Of a stretch of DNA of 64,000 bases, positions 52,518 to 63,926 are shown in pieces. A program made the translations under genes and the position numbers. The stretch's first letter is position 1. Each line of letters begins with the position of its first letter. The stretch is from Alteraurantiacibacter buctensis. GTDB lineage: Bacteria; Pseudomonadota; Alphaproteobacteria; Sphingomonadales; Sphingomonadaceae. The stretch is taken from positions 372,001 through 436,000 of the forward strand of contig NZ_WTYV01000001.1 in the NCBI RefSeq assembly GCF_009827655.1, given 5' to 3'. The notes beneath the pieces are model-generated. The model was given only the letters and a program-made list of their open reading frames with translations. It was not told the origin of the DNA and made no database searches.

Positions 52518-53399
52518 ATGAGCGAAAAGAAACCGATCCGTAAGGCTGTGTTTCCCGTCGCGGGGCTCGGCACCCGGTTCCTCCCCGCCACCAAGGCCAT
52601 CCCCAAAGAGCTGCTGCCGATCGTTGACCGGCCGCTGATCCAGTACGCCGTCGATGAAGCGCGCGAAGCAGGGATCGAGCAGATCATTTTCGTCACCGGT
52701 CGCGGCAAGACCGCCATCGTCGAGCATTTCGACGTGGCCTACGAACTCGAATCCACGATGGCAGAGCGCGGCAAGTCGCTCGAGGTGCTGGAACCCACCC
52801 GGGCAACCCCCGGTGATATCATTACCGTGCGCCAGCAGGTGCCGCTGGGCTTGGGCCATGCCATCTGGTGCGCCCGTGCAATCGTGGGCGACGAACCTTT
52901 CGCTATCATGCTGCCCGATGAACTGATGATCGGCGCGCCCGGCCGTGGCTGCATGGCGCAGATGGTGGAAGCCTACAACGAAGTCGGCGGCAACCTGATC
53001 TCCGTGCTGGAAGTGCCGTGGGACGAGGTGTCCAGCTATGGCGTTATCGATCCCGGCTCCAGCGAAGGGGCCCTGACCGTAGTGAAGGGCCTGGTGGAAA
53101 AGCCGCCCCGCGACAAGGCCCCCAGCAACAAGATCATTTCCGGTCGCTACATCCTGCAGCCCGAAGTGATGCGCACGCTCGAGAACCAGGAAAAGGGCGC
53201 AGGCGGGGAGATCCAGTTGACCGATGCGATGGCCCGCATGATCGGCAACCAGCCGTTCCACGCGGTCACCTTCGATGGCCGGCGGTTCGACTGCGGCAGC
53301 AAGACCGGTTTTGTTGAAGCGACGTTGGCCCTGGCACTGGAACGCCCGGACATGGGCGCTGAAGTGCGCGCCATGGCGGAACGCCTGCTGCGCGCCTGA
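52518..53399 (+). CDS. galU: UTP-glucose-1-phosphate uridylyltransferase
   Basis: GalU makes UDP-glucose for polysaccharides and LPS. The 293-aa nucleotidyltransferase starts MSEKKPIRKAVFPVAGLGTR with GLGTRFLPATKAIPKELLPI (pyrophosphorylase loop) and IVDRPLIQYAVDEAREAGIE, RQQVPLGLGHAIWCARAIVG and the substrate-binding FDGRRFDCGSKTGFVEATLA. The ATG at 52518 is preferred over an upstream start at 52467. A terminator and the convergent M23 peptidase follow. Confidence 0.97.
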   Translation: MSEKKPIRKAVFPVAGLGTRFLPATKAIPKELLPIVDRPLIQYAVDEAREAGIEQIIFVTGRGKTAIVEHFDVAYELESTMAERGKSLEVLEPTRATPGDIITVRQQVPLGLGHAIWCARAIVGDEPFAIMLPDELMIGAPGRGCMAQMVEAYNEVGGNLISVLEVPWDEVSSYGVIDPGSSEGALTVVKGLVEKPPRDKAPSNKIISGRYILQPEVMRTLENQEKGAGGEIQLTDAMARMIGNQPFHAVTFDGRRFDCGSKTGFVEATLALALERPDMGAEVRAMAERLLRA

Positions 53400-53413
53400 T
53401 CCGCGCAAAGAAA

Positions 53414-53440
53414 AAGGCGCCGGGTTGCCCCGCCGCCTTC
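53414..53440. terminator. Imperfect terminator between convergent galU and the M23 peptidase
   Basis: AAGGCG (53414-53419) pairs with CGCCTT (53434-53439), extended by four more pairs after one mismatch. A-rich on the left and C-T on the right, so it may act mainly for the minus-strand gene. Confidence 0.55.
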
Positions 53441-53471
53441 CACTTTATCCAGACCGAAGCTGGTAGGGGGC

Positions 53472-54143
53472 TTATTCGCCGCCCTGTCCGCCCGCGCCCA
53501 CTTCCACGGCGGCAAACTGCTCGCTCATGTACGGGGTGGGGTCAACGGCTTCGCCGGCAACACGCACTTCATAGTGCAGGTGCGGGCCGGTGGAGCGGCC
53601 GGTGGAACCGACATAGCCGATCAGGTCACCCTTGCGGACCTGCTGGCCGGGGACCACGGTATAGGACGAGAGGTGGCCATAGCGGGTTTGGAGCTGGCCG
53701 CCGTGCTCGATCTGCACGTAGTTGCCATAGGAGCTGAACCACTGCGCCATGCCCACGCTGCCATCGGCGGTGGCATAGACCGGGGTCCCGGTCGGTGCGG
53801 CGAGGTCAACACCGTTGTGCTGACGACGGCCGCCGAGCACAGGGTGGGTGCGCATGCCGAAGCTGCTCGTCAGCGTCATGCCGGCAAGCGGCATGCGCGA
53901 GGGAATGGCCACGTCGAGTCGCGGAGCGGCGATGATCTGGCCACTGGTGGTCACCATGCCACCGTTGCCCAATTCACCCCAGCTGGCGAAGAGTTCGTTG
54001 AATTCGCCGTCATCGGCGGCAACCGGAGCTTCCACGGCGCCGGCAATCTGGACCGCGGCGGGAGCGGCAGCATCATTGGCAAGAGCAGGCGACACGCCGA
54101 GCACGAGGCTGGCCAGGACACCAAAAGCGGACTTGACGAACAT
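53472..54143 (-). CDS. M23-family peptidase (LytM-like), exported
   Basis: This 223-aa exported protein has a signal peptide (MFVKSAFGVLASLVLGVSPA, cleavage near ALAND) and a LytM/M23 domain of about 100 residues: SFGMRTHPVLGGRRQHNGVD with the zinc ligands His...Asp, YGNYVQIEHGGQLQTRYGHL, and GPHLHYEVRVAGEAVDPTPY with the HxH zinc/catalytic pair. Both zinc sites appear intact, so it is likely an active endopeptidase on peptidoglycan crosslinks or an activator. Start codon ATG at 54143. Confidence 0.93.
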   Translation of the reverse strand: MFVKSAFGVLASLVLGVSPALANDAAAPAAVQIAGAVEAPVAADDGEFNELFASWGELGNGGMVTTSGQIIAAPRLDVAIPSRMPLAGMTLTSSFGMRTHPVLGGRRQHNGVDLAAPTGTPVYATADGSVGMAQWFSSYGNYVQIEHGGQLQTRYGHLSSYTVVPGQQVRKGDLIGYVGSTGRSTGPHLHYEVRVAGEAVDPTPYMSEQFAAVEVGAGGQGGE

Positions 54144-54295
54144 ACGATCCCTTTATTTTTCAATCGCCTTGCGGCACTTCGTCAATTTCGCCGGACCCCT
54201 AATCAGCCCGCCCCGGGCTTCCCGTCCGAAAGATTTGCCATGCCGGAACTTTCTCCTACCTGGCGTGTTGCAAGGGGTAGAGGGCCAAAGCTTGA

Positions 54296-55090
54296 TTAGG
54301 CAAGCGCGCCATACGCCGTGCGCGATAAACCGGCTGCGAGACGCGCTGAGTCGTTGAACGGCGGCTTAACGACGCCGGCAAAGTGCTCCTTCACCAGCGA
54401 AATCCAGGCTGAATCGGTTGGCACTGCCGCCTTGTGGCACCAATCCTTGAAATGCCTTGCCCCGACCGCAACGTGCCGGATTTCATCGTCAAGGATTCGT
54501 TCCAGAATCCGTGAGCCGTGCTCGTCTCCCTGGGCGCGGACCCGCTCGATCATGGCGGGCGTGACATCAAGCCCGCGCGCTTCCAGCACCATCGGCACAA
54601 CCGCCAGTCGGGCAGCCACATCGTGCGCAGTGGCCTGCGCAGAGGCCCACAGTCCGTCATGCGCCGGCAGGTCGCCATAGCGGAGGCCCATGCTGTGCAG
54701 CTTGCGGTCAACCAGCGCGAAATGCAGCGCTTCGTCTGCCGCAACTGACAGGAAGTCGCCGACAAAGGCCCGGCCCATGGCACCGCCAAAGCGGCCGGCC
54801 ATGTCCAGCGCCAGGTCGATCGCGACGAACTCGATATGCGCCAGCGAATGCCACAGCGCCTGCCGGTTGCGGTCCGACCCGCCTTTGCCGCGCTTGGGCA
54901 TCTGGCCCGGCGGGCGCAGCTCCAGGTAGTCGGGCCAGGCTGGCCGGTCGGGCATGGTAACGCTGAACGCGTGCGCCAGTTCGCCCTTGCGCCAGCGGCG
55001 AACCAGCGCGCGCGTGGCCATCACCTTGGCACGCGGATCGGCAGTACGCAGGGCAGCGCGAATCGCGGTGGAGAGGTCCTCGCTGGCCAC
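54296..55090 (-). CDS. DUF455 family ferritin-like di-iron protein
   Basis: DUF455 proteins are ferritin-like di-iron proteins of unknown catalytic role, often near RNA-modification or repair genes. The 264-aa product has HSLAHIEFVAIDLALDMAGR, FLSVAADEALHFALVDRKLH and ILDDEIRHVAVGARHFKDWC, whose E-x-x-H pairs supply an iron-binding four-helix bundle. The GTG at 55090 places the start 5 bp after the bcp stop; the frame's upstream part overlaps bcp and is rejected. The order glnE-bcp-DUF455 suggests one transcript. Confidence 0.88.
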   Translation of the reverse strand: MASEDLSTAIRAALRTADPRAKVMATRALVRRWRKGELAHAFSVTMPDRPAWPDYLELRPPGQMPKRGKGGSDRNRQALWHSLAHIEFVAIDLALDMAGRFGGAMGRAFVGDFLSVAADEALHFALVDRKLHSMGLRYGDLPAHDGLWASAQATAHDVAARLAVVPMVLEARGLDVTPAMIERVRAQGDEHGSRILERILDDEIRHVAVGARHFKDWCHKAAVPTDSAWISLVKEHFAGVVKPPFNDSARLAAGLSRTAYGALA

Positions 55091-55095
55091 CGCGA

Positions 55096-55569
55096 TCAGA
55101 GCGCCCGCGCCGCCTCCAGCACTTCGGCAGCGTGGCCCTTTACCTTCACCTTGCGCCACACCTGCGCGATTTGGCCCGCAGCATCGACCAGGTAGGTCGT
55201 CCGCTCCATGCCCATGTAAGTGCGACCATACATGCTCTTCTCGGTCCAGATGCCCAGCGCATCGGACAGGCCACCCTCGGCAGCATCGGAGGCAAGCGGC
55301 ACGGTGAGGCCATGCTTGGCGGCGAACTTGGCATGCTTGGTCGGCGGATCCTTGCTGATGCCCAGCACGGACACCCCGGCAACATCAAACTCGCCCTGCA
55401 GCGCGCTGAAATCCAGATTTTCGGTCGTGCAGCCGGGGGTATCGTCCTTGGGATAGAAGAACAGCACCAGCTTGCGGCCAGCGAAGTCAGCGGGCGACAC
55501 CTTGCCACCCTCCGGCGTGTCCAGGGCAATGGCGGGCATTGCATCGCCGACCTCGGGGAAAACGCTCAT
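55096..55569 (-). CDS. bcp: Thiol peroxidase of the Bcp/PrxQ family (1-Cys type)
   Basis: Bcp reduces organic and hydrogen peroxides. The 157-aa protein has the peroxidatic Cys47 in YPKDDTPGCTTENLDFSALQ. The residue five positions later is not Cys, and no other Cys occurs, so the resolving cysteine of E. coli Bcp is missing; resolution must use a partner thiol. VLGISKDPPTKHAKFAAKHG and IWTEKSMYGRTYMGMERTTY (in part) are typical. The ATG overlaps the glnE stop by 4 bp. Confidence 0.94.
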   Translation of the reverse strand: MSVFPEVGDAMPAIALDTPEGGKVSPADFAGRKLVLFFYPKDDTPGCTTENLDFSALQGEFDVAGVSVLGISKDPPTKHAKFAAKHGLTVPLASDAAEGGLSDALGIWTEKSMYGRTYMGMERTTYLVDAAGQIAQVWRKVKVKGHAAEVLEAARAL

Positions 55570-58211
55570 GATTCGATCTCCAGTGTTTCGCCGAAGGTGG
55601 TGGCCCATTGGCCGGCCACGGCTCGGCGGGCCTCGGCAATGCGCCGCAGGAGCGCGGCATAGTCGGTTTCGCCGCAGGCTTCGGCCAGGGCAATACGGGC
55701 GGCAGGCGGTGGCTCCTGCCCGTCCGGCGCGAACAGTCGCGCGGCAATCAGCACCCGGGCCAGCGACAGGAAGGCGTCGGCAAACCAGTCTGGCAGCAGG
55801 CCGGCGCGGGCCAGTTCGCGGCTCGCCACCTCGACCCCCGGCTGCAGGGCCACGCCTTCGCGCAACTGCAGATAGTGGACGATGAACTCGCAATCGACCA
55901 TGCCGCCGCGCGCCAGCTTCACATCCAGCGGACCTTTCGCCTGCTTGTGCGCGGCCATGTCGTGGCGCATCTTGAGCACGTCGGCCTTCAGCTTGCCCGC
56001 ATCGCGTGGAGCGGCCAGCACCTGGCGGATCAAGCTGGCCAGCCGCTCGCGCGAGGCGGGGGCGCCGTACAGCACCCGACCCCGGCACAGGGCCATGTGC
56101 TCCCAGGTCCAGGCCTCGTTCTGCTGGTAGCGCTGGAAACTCTCGAAGCTTACCGCCAGCGGCCCCTGGGTGCCTTGCGGCCGCAGGCGGGTATCCACTT
56201 CGTAGAGCGCGCCCTCGGCCGTCGGCACGCTCAGCGCGGCGGTGACGCGGGTGGCCAGGCGGTTGAAGTAGAGCGAGGTGGTCAGCGGTCGGGATCCGTC
56301 CGATTCCTCGCCCAGTTCCGCCCCGTCGAACAGGAAGATCACGTCCAGGTCCGAGGCGTGGGTCAGTGCGCCGCCTCCCAACCGTCCGAGGCCCAGGATT
56401 ACCAGATCGGCATTGCTGATCCGCCCGTGGACCCGCGCAAACTCCTCGCTCGCGGCGTCAGCACCGGTGATCAGCGCGGCTTCGGCCACGCGGCACAGGC
56501 CCTCGGCAATGGCCAGGGGATCATGCCGGCCCTCGACCAATTGAACGCCTAGGGCAAAGCGCTCTTCGCCCACCACCTCGCGCAGGCGACCTAGCCGCGC
56601 CTCGTAGTCCGGCTGCTCGCTGGCGGCCATGCGGGCAACCAGGGTGGCCACATCCTCGGGCAGATCGAGCGCGCTGGCATCGATCAGGGTGTCGAGCAGG
56701 CCCACCCGCTGGCCCAGGGCATCGGCCAACGGAGGGGCCAGAGTGATCAGGCGCAGCACCTGGTCGAGCAGGCCGGGGCGCTGTTCGAACAGGCGGAACA
56801 GGTTGATCGCGGTGGGCAGCCGGGCCAGCAGGGTTTCCCAGCGGATCATGGCCTGTTCGGGCGCGCTGGCCTTGGCGAAGGCCTGGGCCAGTACTGGCAG
56901 CACGGCATCCAGCGCCTTGCGGGCTTCCACCCCCTTCAGCGCGCGGATGGTGTCCTTCCAGTGTTGCACCCGCGCCACCAGCGGATCGCTCGCCTCCGGG
57001 GTAGGGGCGGCAGGCTCGGCATCCTCGCCCAGCAGGGCATCGTAGCGCTGCGCCACGGGGCCGCACACCTGCCCAAGGTCCGCCACCAGCGCCGCCGCAT
57101 CGGGCAGGCCATCCAGCCGGGCCACATTGTCCAATGCCGCCGCGTCCGCGGGCAGGCTGTGCGTCTGGTGGTCGCCAACCATCTGCAGACGATGCTCGAC
57201 CACGCGAAGACGGTCATAGCTGGTCCCCAAGGCGAGGGCATCATCCACCCCGATGATGCCCTCGGCCGCCAGGGCATCCAGCGCCTCCCGCGTGCCGCGC
57301 AGGCGCAGTTCCGGGCGGCGGCCGCCGTAGATGAGCTGGTGGGTCTGGGCGAAGAACTCCACCTCGCGGATGCCGCCGCGCCCGCGCTTCAGATCAAACC
57401 CCGGCCCCTGCACCAGCGGCCCGGTGTAGGCCTTGCGGATGCGGGCGGTGAGGCGCCGGATTTCCTCGATAGCGGTAAAATCCAGGCTGCGGCGCCAAAC
57501 GAACGGGCGCACCTGCTCCAGAAAGGCTTCTCCTGCGGCAACATCCCCTGCTGCGGCGCGGGCGCGGATGAAAGCGGCGCGCTCCCAGGCCAGCGCCGAG
57601 CTTTCGTAGTGGCTGATCGCCGTGCCCAGCGAGATTGCCAGCGGGCTGACTTCACTGGCCGGGCGCAGCCGCAGGTCTACCCGGAAGACATAGCCATCAC
57701 CGGTCTGGTGCGACAGCAGTTCCACGATACCGCGGGCATAGCGCTGGGCCGCTTCGGCCGGCTCCTCGCTGGCGCGATGGGGCAGGGTCTCGGGATCGAA
57801 CAGCAGGATCGGATCGATGTCCGAGCTATAGTTCAGCTCGCCAGCGCCATGCTTGCCCAGGGCCAGCGCCACGAAGCCGGCCGGCTGGGCATCGGGCATG
57901 CGACGCGCGATGACCGTGGTGATGGCCTTGTCCAGTGCCCGGTCGGCCAGGGCGGACAGCTCGGCCATCACGCGGGCTAGCGGGAAGTGGCCGGCCAGGT
58001 CGCCTACGGCCAGCACCAGCGCCAGCCCGGTGCGCTCCAGCCGCAGGGCGCGGCCGACATCGGCCTCCTCGACGGCCTTGGCGAGGGCCAGCGCCTCTTC
58101 CACGCGACCCTGGGCGAGCATTTCGACCAGGTGCGGCATGCGGCCCATGGCTAGGGCCAGGAACGGCGAATGCGTGCGGGCGCGGTCAAGGGCGTGCGTC
58201 CAGTCGGTCAT
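55566..58211 (-). CDS. glnE: Bifunctional glutamine synthetase adenylyltransferase/deadenylase
   Basis: GlnE adenylylates and deadenylylates glutamine synthetase in response to PII. The 881-aa protein has two nucleotidyltransferase domains: the N-terminal adenylyl-removase with LGKHGAGELNYSSDIDPILL and the C-terminal adenylyltransferase with GLGRLGGGALTHASDLDVIF, each with the catalytic D-x-D. R domain motifs such as RGGIREVEFFAQTHQLIYGG follow the first. ATG 58211 gives MTDWTHALDRARTHSPFLAL; an upstream start is less likely. With gltBD in the same window, this places nitrogen control nearby. bcp follows with a 4-bp overlap. Confidence 0.95.
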   Translation of the reverse strand: MTDWTHALDRARTHSPFLALAMGRMPHLVEMLAQGRVEEALALAKAVEEADVGRALRLERTGLALVLAVGDLAGHFPLARVMAELSALADRALDKAITTVIARRMPDAQPAGFVALALGKHGAGELNYSSDIDPILLFDPETLPHRASEEPAEAAQRYARGIVELLSHQTGDGYVFRVDLRLRPASEVSPLAISLGTAISHYESSALAWERAAFIRARAAAGDVAAGEAFLEQVRPFVWRRSLDFTAIEEIRRLTARIRKAYTGPLVQGPGFDLKRGRGGIREVEFFAQTHQLIYGGRRPELRLRGTREALDALAAEGIIGVDDALALGTSYDRLRVVEHRLQMVGDHQTHSLPADAAALDNVARLDGLPDAAALVADLGQVCGPVAQRYDALLGEDAEPAAPTPEASDPLVARVQHWKDTIRALKGVEARKALDAVLPVLAQAFAKASAPEQAMIRWETLLARLPTAINLFRLFEQRPGLLDQVLRLITLAPPLADALGQRVGLLDTLIDASALDLPEDVATLVARMAASEQPDYEARLGRLREVVGEERFALGVQLVEGRHDPLAIAEGLCRVAEAALITGADAASEEFARVHGRISNADLVILGLGRLGGGALTHASDLDVIFLFDGAELGEESDGSRPLTTSLYFNRLATRVTAALSVPTAEGALYEVDTRLRPQGTQGPLAVSFESFQRYQQNEAWTWEHMALCRGRVLYGAPASRERLASLIRQVLAAPRDAGKLKADVLKMRHDMAAHKQAKGPLDVKLARGGMVDCEFIVHYLQLREGVALQPGVEVASRELARAGLLPDWFADAFLSLARVLIAARLFAPDGQEPPPAARIALAEACGETDYAALLRRIAEARRAVAGQWATTFGETLEIES

Positions 58212-58288
58212 GCCCGTTCCCTGCCCCGCCCGGTGCGCCAGGGCAAGAACCTTGCCTGCCGGGCCCACCGCTGCCAAAGCGCTGAGCT

Positions 58289-59281
58289 ATGACTTCGACC
58301 TATCAGATGCCCCCCGAATGGGCCGAGCAGGAGTGGATCTGGATCGGCTTTCCCGCCGCGGCAGACCTGTGGCTGGAAGACCTGGAACCGGCGCAGGAGC
58401 AGGTGGCGGCCTTCGCCAATGCCATTGCCGAAAGCGGCCAGCAGGTGCGCCTCGTCGTGCGAGACGGTGCCAGCGAAGCGGCCGCACGCGCGCTGTGTCA
58501 TCCGTCGGTGCTCCTGGAGCGCCACGCTTATGGCGATATCTGGCTGCGCGATACCGGCCCGCTGGTGCTGCTGGACCGGAATGGACAGCGCGCCGCGAGG
58601 CGCTTCCGCTTTAACGGCTGGGGCGACAAGTACGTGCTGGAGCACGATACGGAAGTGGCCGCATCGCTGGTGGGCGCCGGTGGCCTTGCCGATCTGGGCC
58701 AGGCCGACTGGGTGCTGGAAGGTGGTGCTGTGGATGGTGACGGAACCGGGCTGGTGGTGACCACCGAGCAATGCCTGCTGAATGCCAACCGCAATCCGCA
58801 CCTGACCCGCGAGCAGATTGCCGATCGGCTGGGGCGCGACCTGGGCTTCGACCGGGTGCTGTGGCTGGGTAACGGTCTGCTGGGTGACCATACCGACGGG
58901 CACGTGGACAACCTGGCCCGCTTCGTGGGGCCCGACCACGTGGCCATTCCCGTGGCCGTGGAGGAGGATGACCCCAATGCCGCCACCTATGACGATGCCG
59001 CCACGCGCGCCGAGGCTTTTGGCCTGAAGGTAAGTCGCATCCCCTCGCCCGGCCTGATGGGCGAGGATGATGATGTGGAGCCGGCGAGCTACATGAATTT
59101 CGTGATCGCCAACAAGGTGGTGGTAGTGCCCGTTTATGGGTCGCCGCAGGACGAGGCGGCGGTGATAGCCATTGCCGACCTGTTCCCGGGGCGCGACATC
59201 GTGGGGCTGATGGCCGATGCCGTGCTGACCGGCGGCGGCAGCTTCCATTGCTGCAGCCAGCACGTGCCGGCTGCCTGTTGA
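58289..59281 (+). CDS. aguA: Agmatine deiminase
   Basis: AguA hydrolyses agmatine to N-carbamoylputrescine and ammonia. The 330-aa protein of the guanidino-modifying superfamily has YQMPPEWAEQEWIWIGFP (the family's opening P-x-E-x-x), YGDIWLRDTGPLVLL, LLGDHTDGHVDNLARFV with the catalytic His, and the nucleophile Cys at about 321 in GGGSFHCCSQH. aguB (N-carbamoylputrescine amidase) and speA are not adjacent, so its partner genes are elsewhere or absent. It is divergent from glnE by 77 bp. Confidence 0.95.
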   Translation: MTSTYQMPPEWAEQEWIWIGFPAAADLWLEDLEPAQEQVAAFANAIAESGQQVRLVVRDGASEAAARALCHPSVLLERHAYGDIWLRDTGPLVLLDRNGQRAARRFRFNGWGDKYVLEHDTEVAASLVGAGGLADLGQADWVLEGGAVDGDGTGLVVTTEQCLLNANRNPHLTREQIADRLGRDLGFDRVLWLGNGLLGDHTDGHVDNLARFVGPDHVAIPVAVEEDDPNAATYDDAATRAEAFGLKVSRIPSPGLMGEDDDVEPASYMNFVIANKVVVVPVYGSPQDEAAVIAIADLFPGRDIVGLMADAVLTGGGSFHCCSQHVPAAC

Positions 59282-59342
59282 GCAGGGGCCGGACCGAGCC
59301 GCGTTTACATTTCATTAGGGATTTGCGCCGAAGGTGCTGGCC

Positions 59343-59465
59343 ATGAGCAAGGCCATCGCCCTTTCGCGCCATTATGCCCTCGATTCGATCGAGTTGCTGC
59401 GCTGTGCGATCGTGCTGGGCTGCGCTACGGCGCTGATCGCTGCAGGCGAGATGCTGCCGCTCTGA
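59343..59465 (+). CDS. Small single-TM protein after aguA
   Basis: A 40-aa reading frame (MSKAIALSRHYALDSIELLR, then a hydrophobic C-terminal helix CAIVLGCATALIAAGEMLPL) starts 61 bp after aguA with a GAAGG-type RBS at about the right distance and stops at 59465. It is too short for homology judgement by eye and may be a real microprotein or chance. Opposite-strand coding is absent here, which gives modest support. Confidence 0.45.
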   Translation: MSKAIALSRHYALDSIELLRCAIVLGCATALIAAGEMLPL

Positions 59466-59529
59466 CGCGGCCAGAAATCCTGCACGACAGTTTTCTCGCC
59501 GGCGGTGTTGCGAGTTTTCGGTAGGCGCT

Positions 59530-60305
59530 TCAGCGAGCCGGTCGCAGGATAAAGACCAGTTCCTGCGCAAAACGATCGGACAAGCCAGTCATTCCCCTGG
59601 CCAAAAGCCTGCCCGGCACCTGCTTTATCCCGCCGCCGAGCAGGGCCTGCGGATTGGTGGTCCGCCGGATCAGGCGATCCACTGCAAAGCCGGTAAAACG
59701 GAAGAATTCGGCCAGTTCACCGGCAGCGTATTCGCGCACGTGACCCATGTGGCCCACACCGGCCAGCTTGTTCCACTCGCTGACCAGGTGCGGCCCGCTG
59801 CGCCCCGTCGCCAGCATCTTCAGGAAGTTGGGGGCATAGTAGAAGTTGGGCGTGGTGAGGTAGAGCACGGCATCGGGCCGCATGGCGCCGGCGAGGTCGC
59901 GGAAGGTGCCGACCAGGTCTATCCGCAGGTGCTCGAAGATTTCCGCCATGCAGACCACGTCATAGGGTGACAGGTCCAGCACCTGGCGCTGGGCGGCGTG
60001 CTCGATATCCACGCAGCGCACCGACAGGCCAAGGTCGGCAATTGTCGCGGCATCACGGTCGGGGGCGATGTCCAGCGTATCGACGGTGAGGCCCGCAACC
60101 TGGGCAATGGCTTCGAACAGGTAGGGCCGCCCGCCCACGTTGAGGATCCGGGCACCGGGAAATGCACTCGCCAGTTGCGCCACATCGTCGATGCAGCGCT
60201 GGCGGTGATAGCGGATGTAGGCCCCGTTGCTGGCGGGGTTGAAGCCCTCCACCCGCGCGATGGCCCGCGCCACGCCGGCATCGCGATCAAGGGCGGCGGC
60301 GGTGA

Positions 60306-60309
<4 letters not shown>
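59530..60309 (-). CDS. Class I SAM-dependent methyltransferase
   Basis: This 259-aa protein is a Rossmann-fold methyltransferase. [20 protein letters not shown] is motif I (with GG in place of the more usual GxGxG), [20 protein letters not shown] supplies the acidic residue, and [20 protein letters not shown] and [20 protein letters not shown] are motifs II-III of the UbiE/Methyltransf_11 type. Substrate unknown; sugar, lipid or polyketide targets are all possible. The ATG overlaps the thrS stop by 4 bp, so it is co-transcribed with thrS. Confidence 0.85.
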
Positions 60310-62321
<2,012 letters not shown>

Positions 62322-62384
62322 GGCAAGGCCAATAGCGGGGCAAACCCGTTGCCTCAACCGCGCTTGTCGGTTCATGATTTGCCG

Positions 62385-63134
62385 ATGACTGACATCCGCT
62401 GCTTCGACACCATGATGCACAACCGCATTGCCTTTCGCCACCTGCCACGCTCGCAGGTGGGCACCAGTCCGGCCGTGGTGTTCCTGCCCGGATACATGTC
62501 CGACATGGCAGGCAGCAAGGCCACGGCGGTGTACGAGTGGTGCCGGGACGAGGGGCGCGAATGCCTGCTGCTGGACTATGCCGGTTGCGGCCAAAGCCAC
62601 GGTGAGTTTGCCGACCAGACTTTAAGCGAGTGGACCAACGACACATTGGACCTGATCGAGCACGTCGTGGCAGGGCCGGTGGTGCTGGTCGGCTCCAGCA
62701 TGGGTGGCTGGCTGATGCTGGGCGCGGGCCAGGTGCTGCAGGAGGCGGACCGGCTGGCCGGGCTGGTGGGCATTGCCGCCGCGCCGGACTTCTCCGACTG
62801 GGGCTATTCCGACGAGCAGAAAACCTTGCTGCGGGCCGGAAAAACCGTCTTCGAAGCCAATCCCTATGGACCCGAACCCACCCCGACCCACGGGCGGTTC
62901 TGGCAGGATGCACAGCGACAACGCGTGCTGGGCAACCGGATTACGCTCGATTGCCCTGTGCGCCTGCTCCATGGTGAGCTGGATGCGGACGTGCCGAGCG
63001 CTATCGCATTCCGTCTCGCCACTGCCCTGCGTTCACAGGATGTGCAGGTGACTATCGTCAAGGGCGGGGATCACCGGCTGTCGCGCGATGGGGACATCGC
63101 CCTGCTGCTGCACACGCTGGCCTGGTTCAAGTAG
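62385..63134 (+). CDS. Alpha/beta hydrolase (ABHD10/palmitoyl-thioesterase-like)
   Basis: This 249-aa alpha/beta-hydrolase has the nucleophile elbow [19 protein letters not shown] (Ser in G-S-S-M-G), the acid in [18 protein letters not shown] and the catalytic His in [35 protein letters not shown] is the oxyanion strand. The sequence resembles ABHD10-like thioesterases/esterases; substrate is unknown. ATG 62385 is preferred over a frame open to 62349. The TPR gene follows after 9 bp. Confidence 0.9.
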   Translation: MTDIRCFDTMMHNRIAFRHLPRSQVGTSPAVVFLPGYMSDMAGSKATAVYEWCRDEGRECLLLDYAGCGQSHGEFADQTLSEWTNDTLDLIEHVVAGPVVLVGSSMGGWLMLGAGQVLQEADRLAGLVGIAAAPDFSDWGYSDEQKTLLRAGKTVFEANPYGPEPTPTHGRFWQDAQRQRVLGNRITLDCPVRLLHGELDADVPSAIAFRLATALRSQDVQVTIVKGGDHRLSRDGDIALLLHTLAWFK

Positions 63135-63143
63135 GGTCTGCCG

Positions 63144-63917
63144 ATGTTCCCCCTCGTTCTTGCTACGGTTCTCGCACTTGCCCAACAGGCCACTACCGCA
63201 CCGCCCACCCTGGAACAGGACCGGCTGACCGCCTGCGTGACCGAGGCCCGCACCGATCCGGGGCAGGCGATCACCACCGCCTCCCAATGGCTGGAGGGTC
63301 TATCGGGCGTCTCCATCGCCGCGCCACAGCAGTGCCTGGGTTTTGCCTACATGGGCCTGCTGCGCTGGGATGCCGCCATGCTTGCCTTCCAGACCGCGCG
63401 CGATGCGATCGCCGTGGATGACAGGCTGGGTCGTGCGCGGCTGGGCTCGATGGCGGGTAACGCGGCATTGCAGGCCGGCCAGCAGCTGGTAGCCGAAGGG
63501 GCGTTTGCCGTTGCCATGGACGATGCGCTTGCGGGCGGCGATGCCCGGCTGGCCGGCCTGGCCGCAGCCGACCGGGCGCGTGCACTGGTGGCGCTGGGCG
63601 ATGCGGCCGCAGCCGGCACGGCGCTGGCCCGGGCGCGCGAGCTGGCCCCGCAGGAGGCCGAGGTATGGCTCCTTTCCGCCACCCTGGCCCGGCGCACGGA
63701 AGACCTGACGAATGCCGCAAGCTGGATCGGCACCGCCGCCGCGCTAGCCCCGCAGGATGGTGCGATCGGGCTGGAAGCCGGCCTGATCGCCGCGCTGGCG
63801 GGCGACGACGATGCCGCGCGCTCCGCCTGGGGTGCGGTGATTGCGCTGGGCGGGCCGCAGGCAGCCACTGCCCGGCAATATCTCGCGCAGCTTGAAGAAG
63901 CGCCCGCCACGCCATAG
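63144..63917 (+). CDS. Exported tetratricopeptide-like repeat protein
   Basis: This 257-aa protein has a signal peptide (MFPLVLATVLALAQQATTA) and a series of alpha-helical repeats with TPR-like Ala-rich spacing (LGFAYMGLLRWDAAMLAFQT, AFAVAMDDALAGGDARLAGL, ALVALGDAAAAGTALARARE, AALAPQDGAIGLEAGLIAAL). It is 9 bp after the hydrolase and followed 9 bp later by an LLM monooxygenase start, so three genes share an operon. Function unknown; a protein-protein scaffold is likely. Confidence 0.8.
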   Translation: MFPLVLATVLALAQQATTAPPTLEQDRLTACVTEARTDPGQAITTASQWLEGLSGVSIAAPQQCLGFAYMGLLRWDAAMLAFQTARDAIAVDDRLGRARLGSMAGNAALQAGQQLVAEGAFAVAMDDALAGGDARLAGLAAADRARALVALGDAAAAGTALARARELAPQEAEVWLLSATLARRTEDLTNAASWIGTAAALAPQDGAIGLEAGLIAALAGDDDAARSAWGAVIALGGPQAATARQYLAQLEEAPATP

Positions 63918-63926
63918 CTTGCAGCG

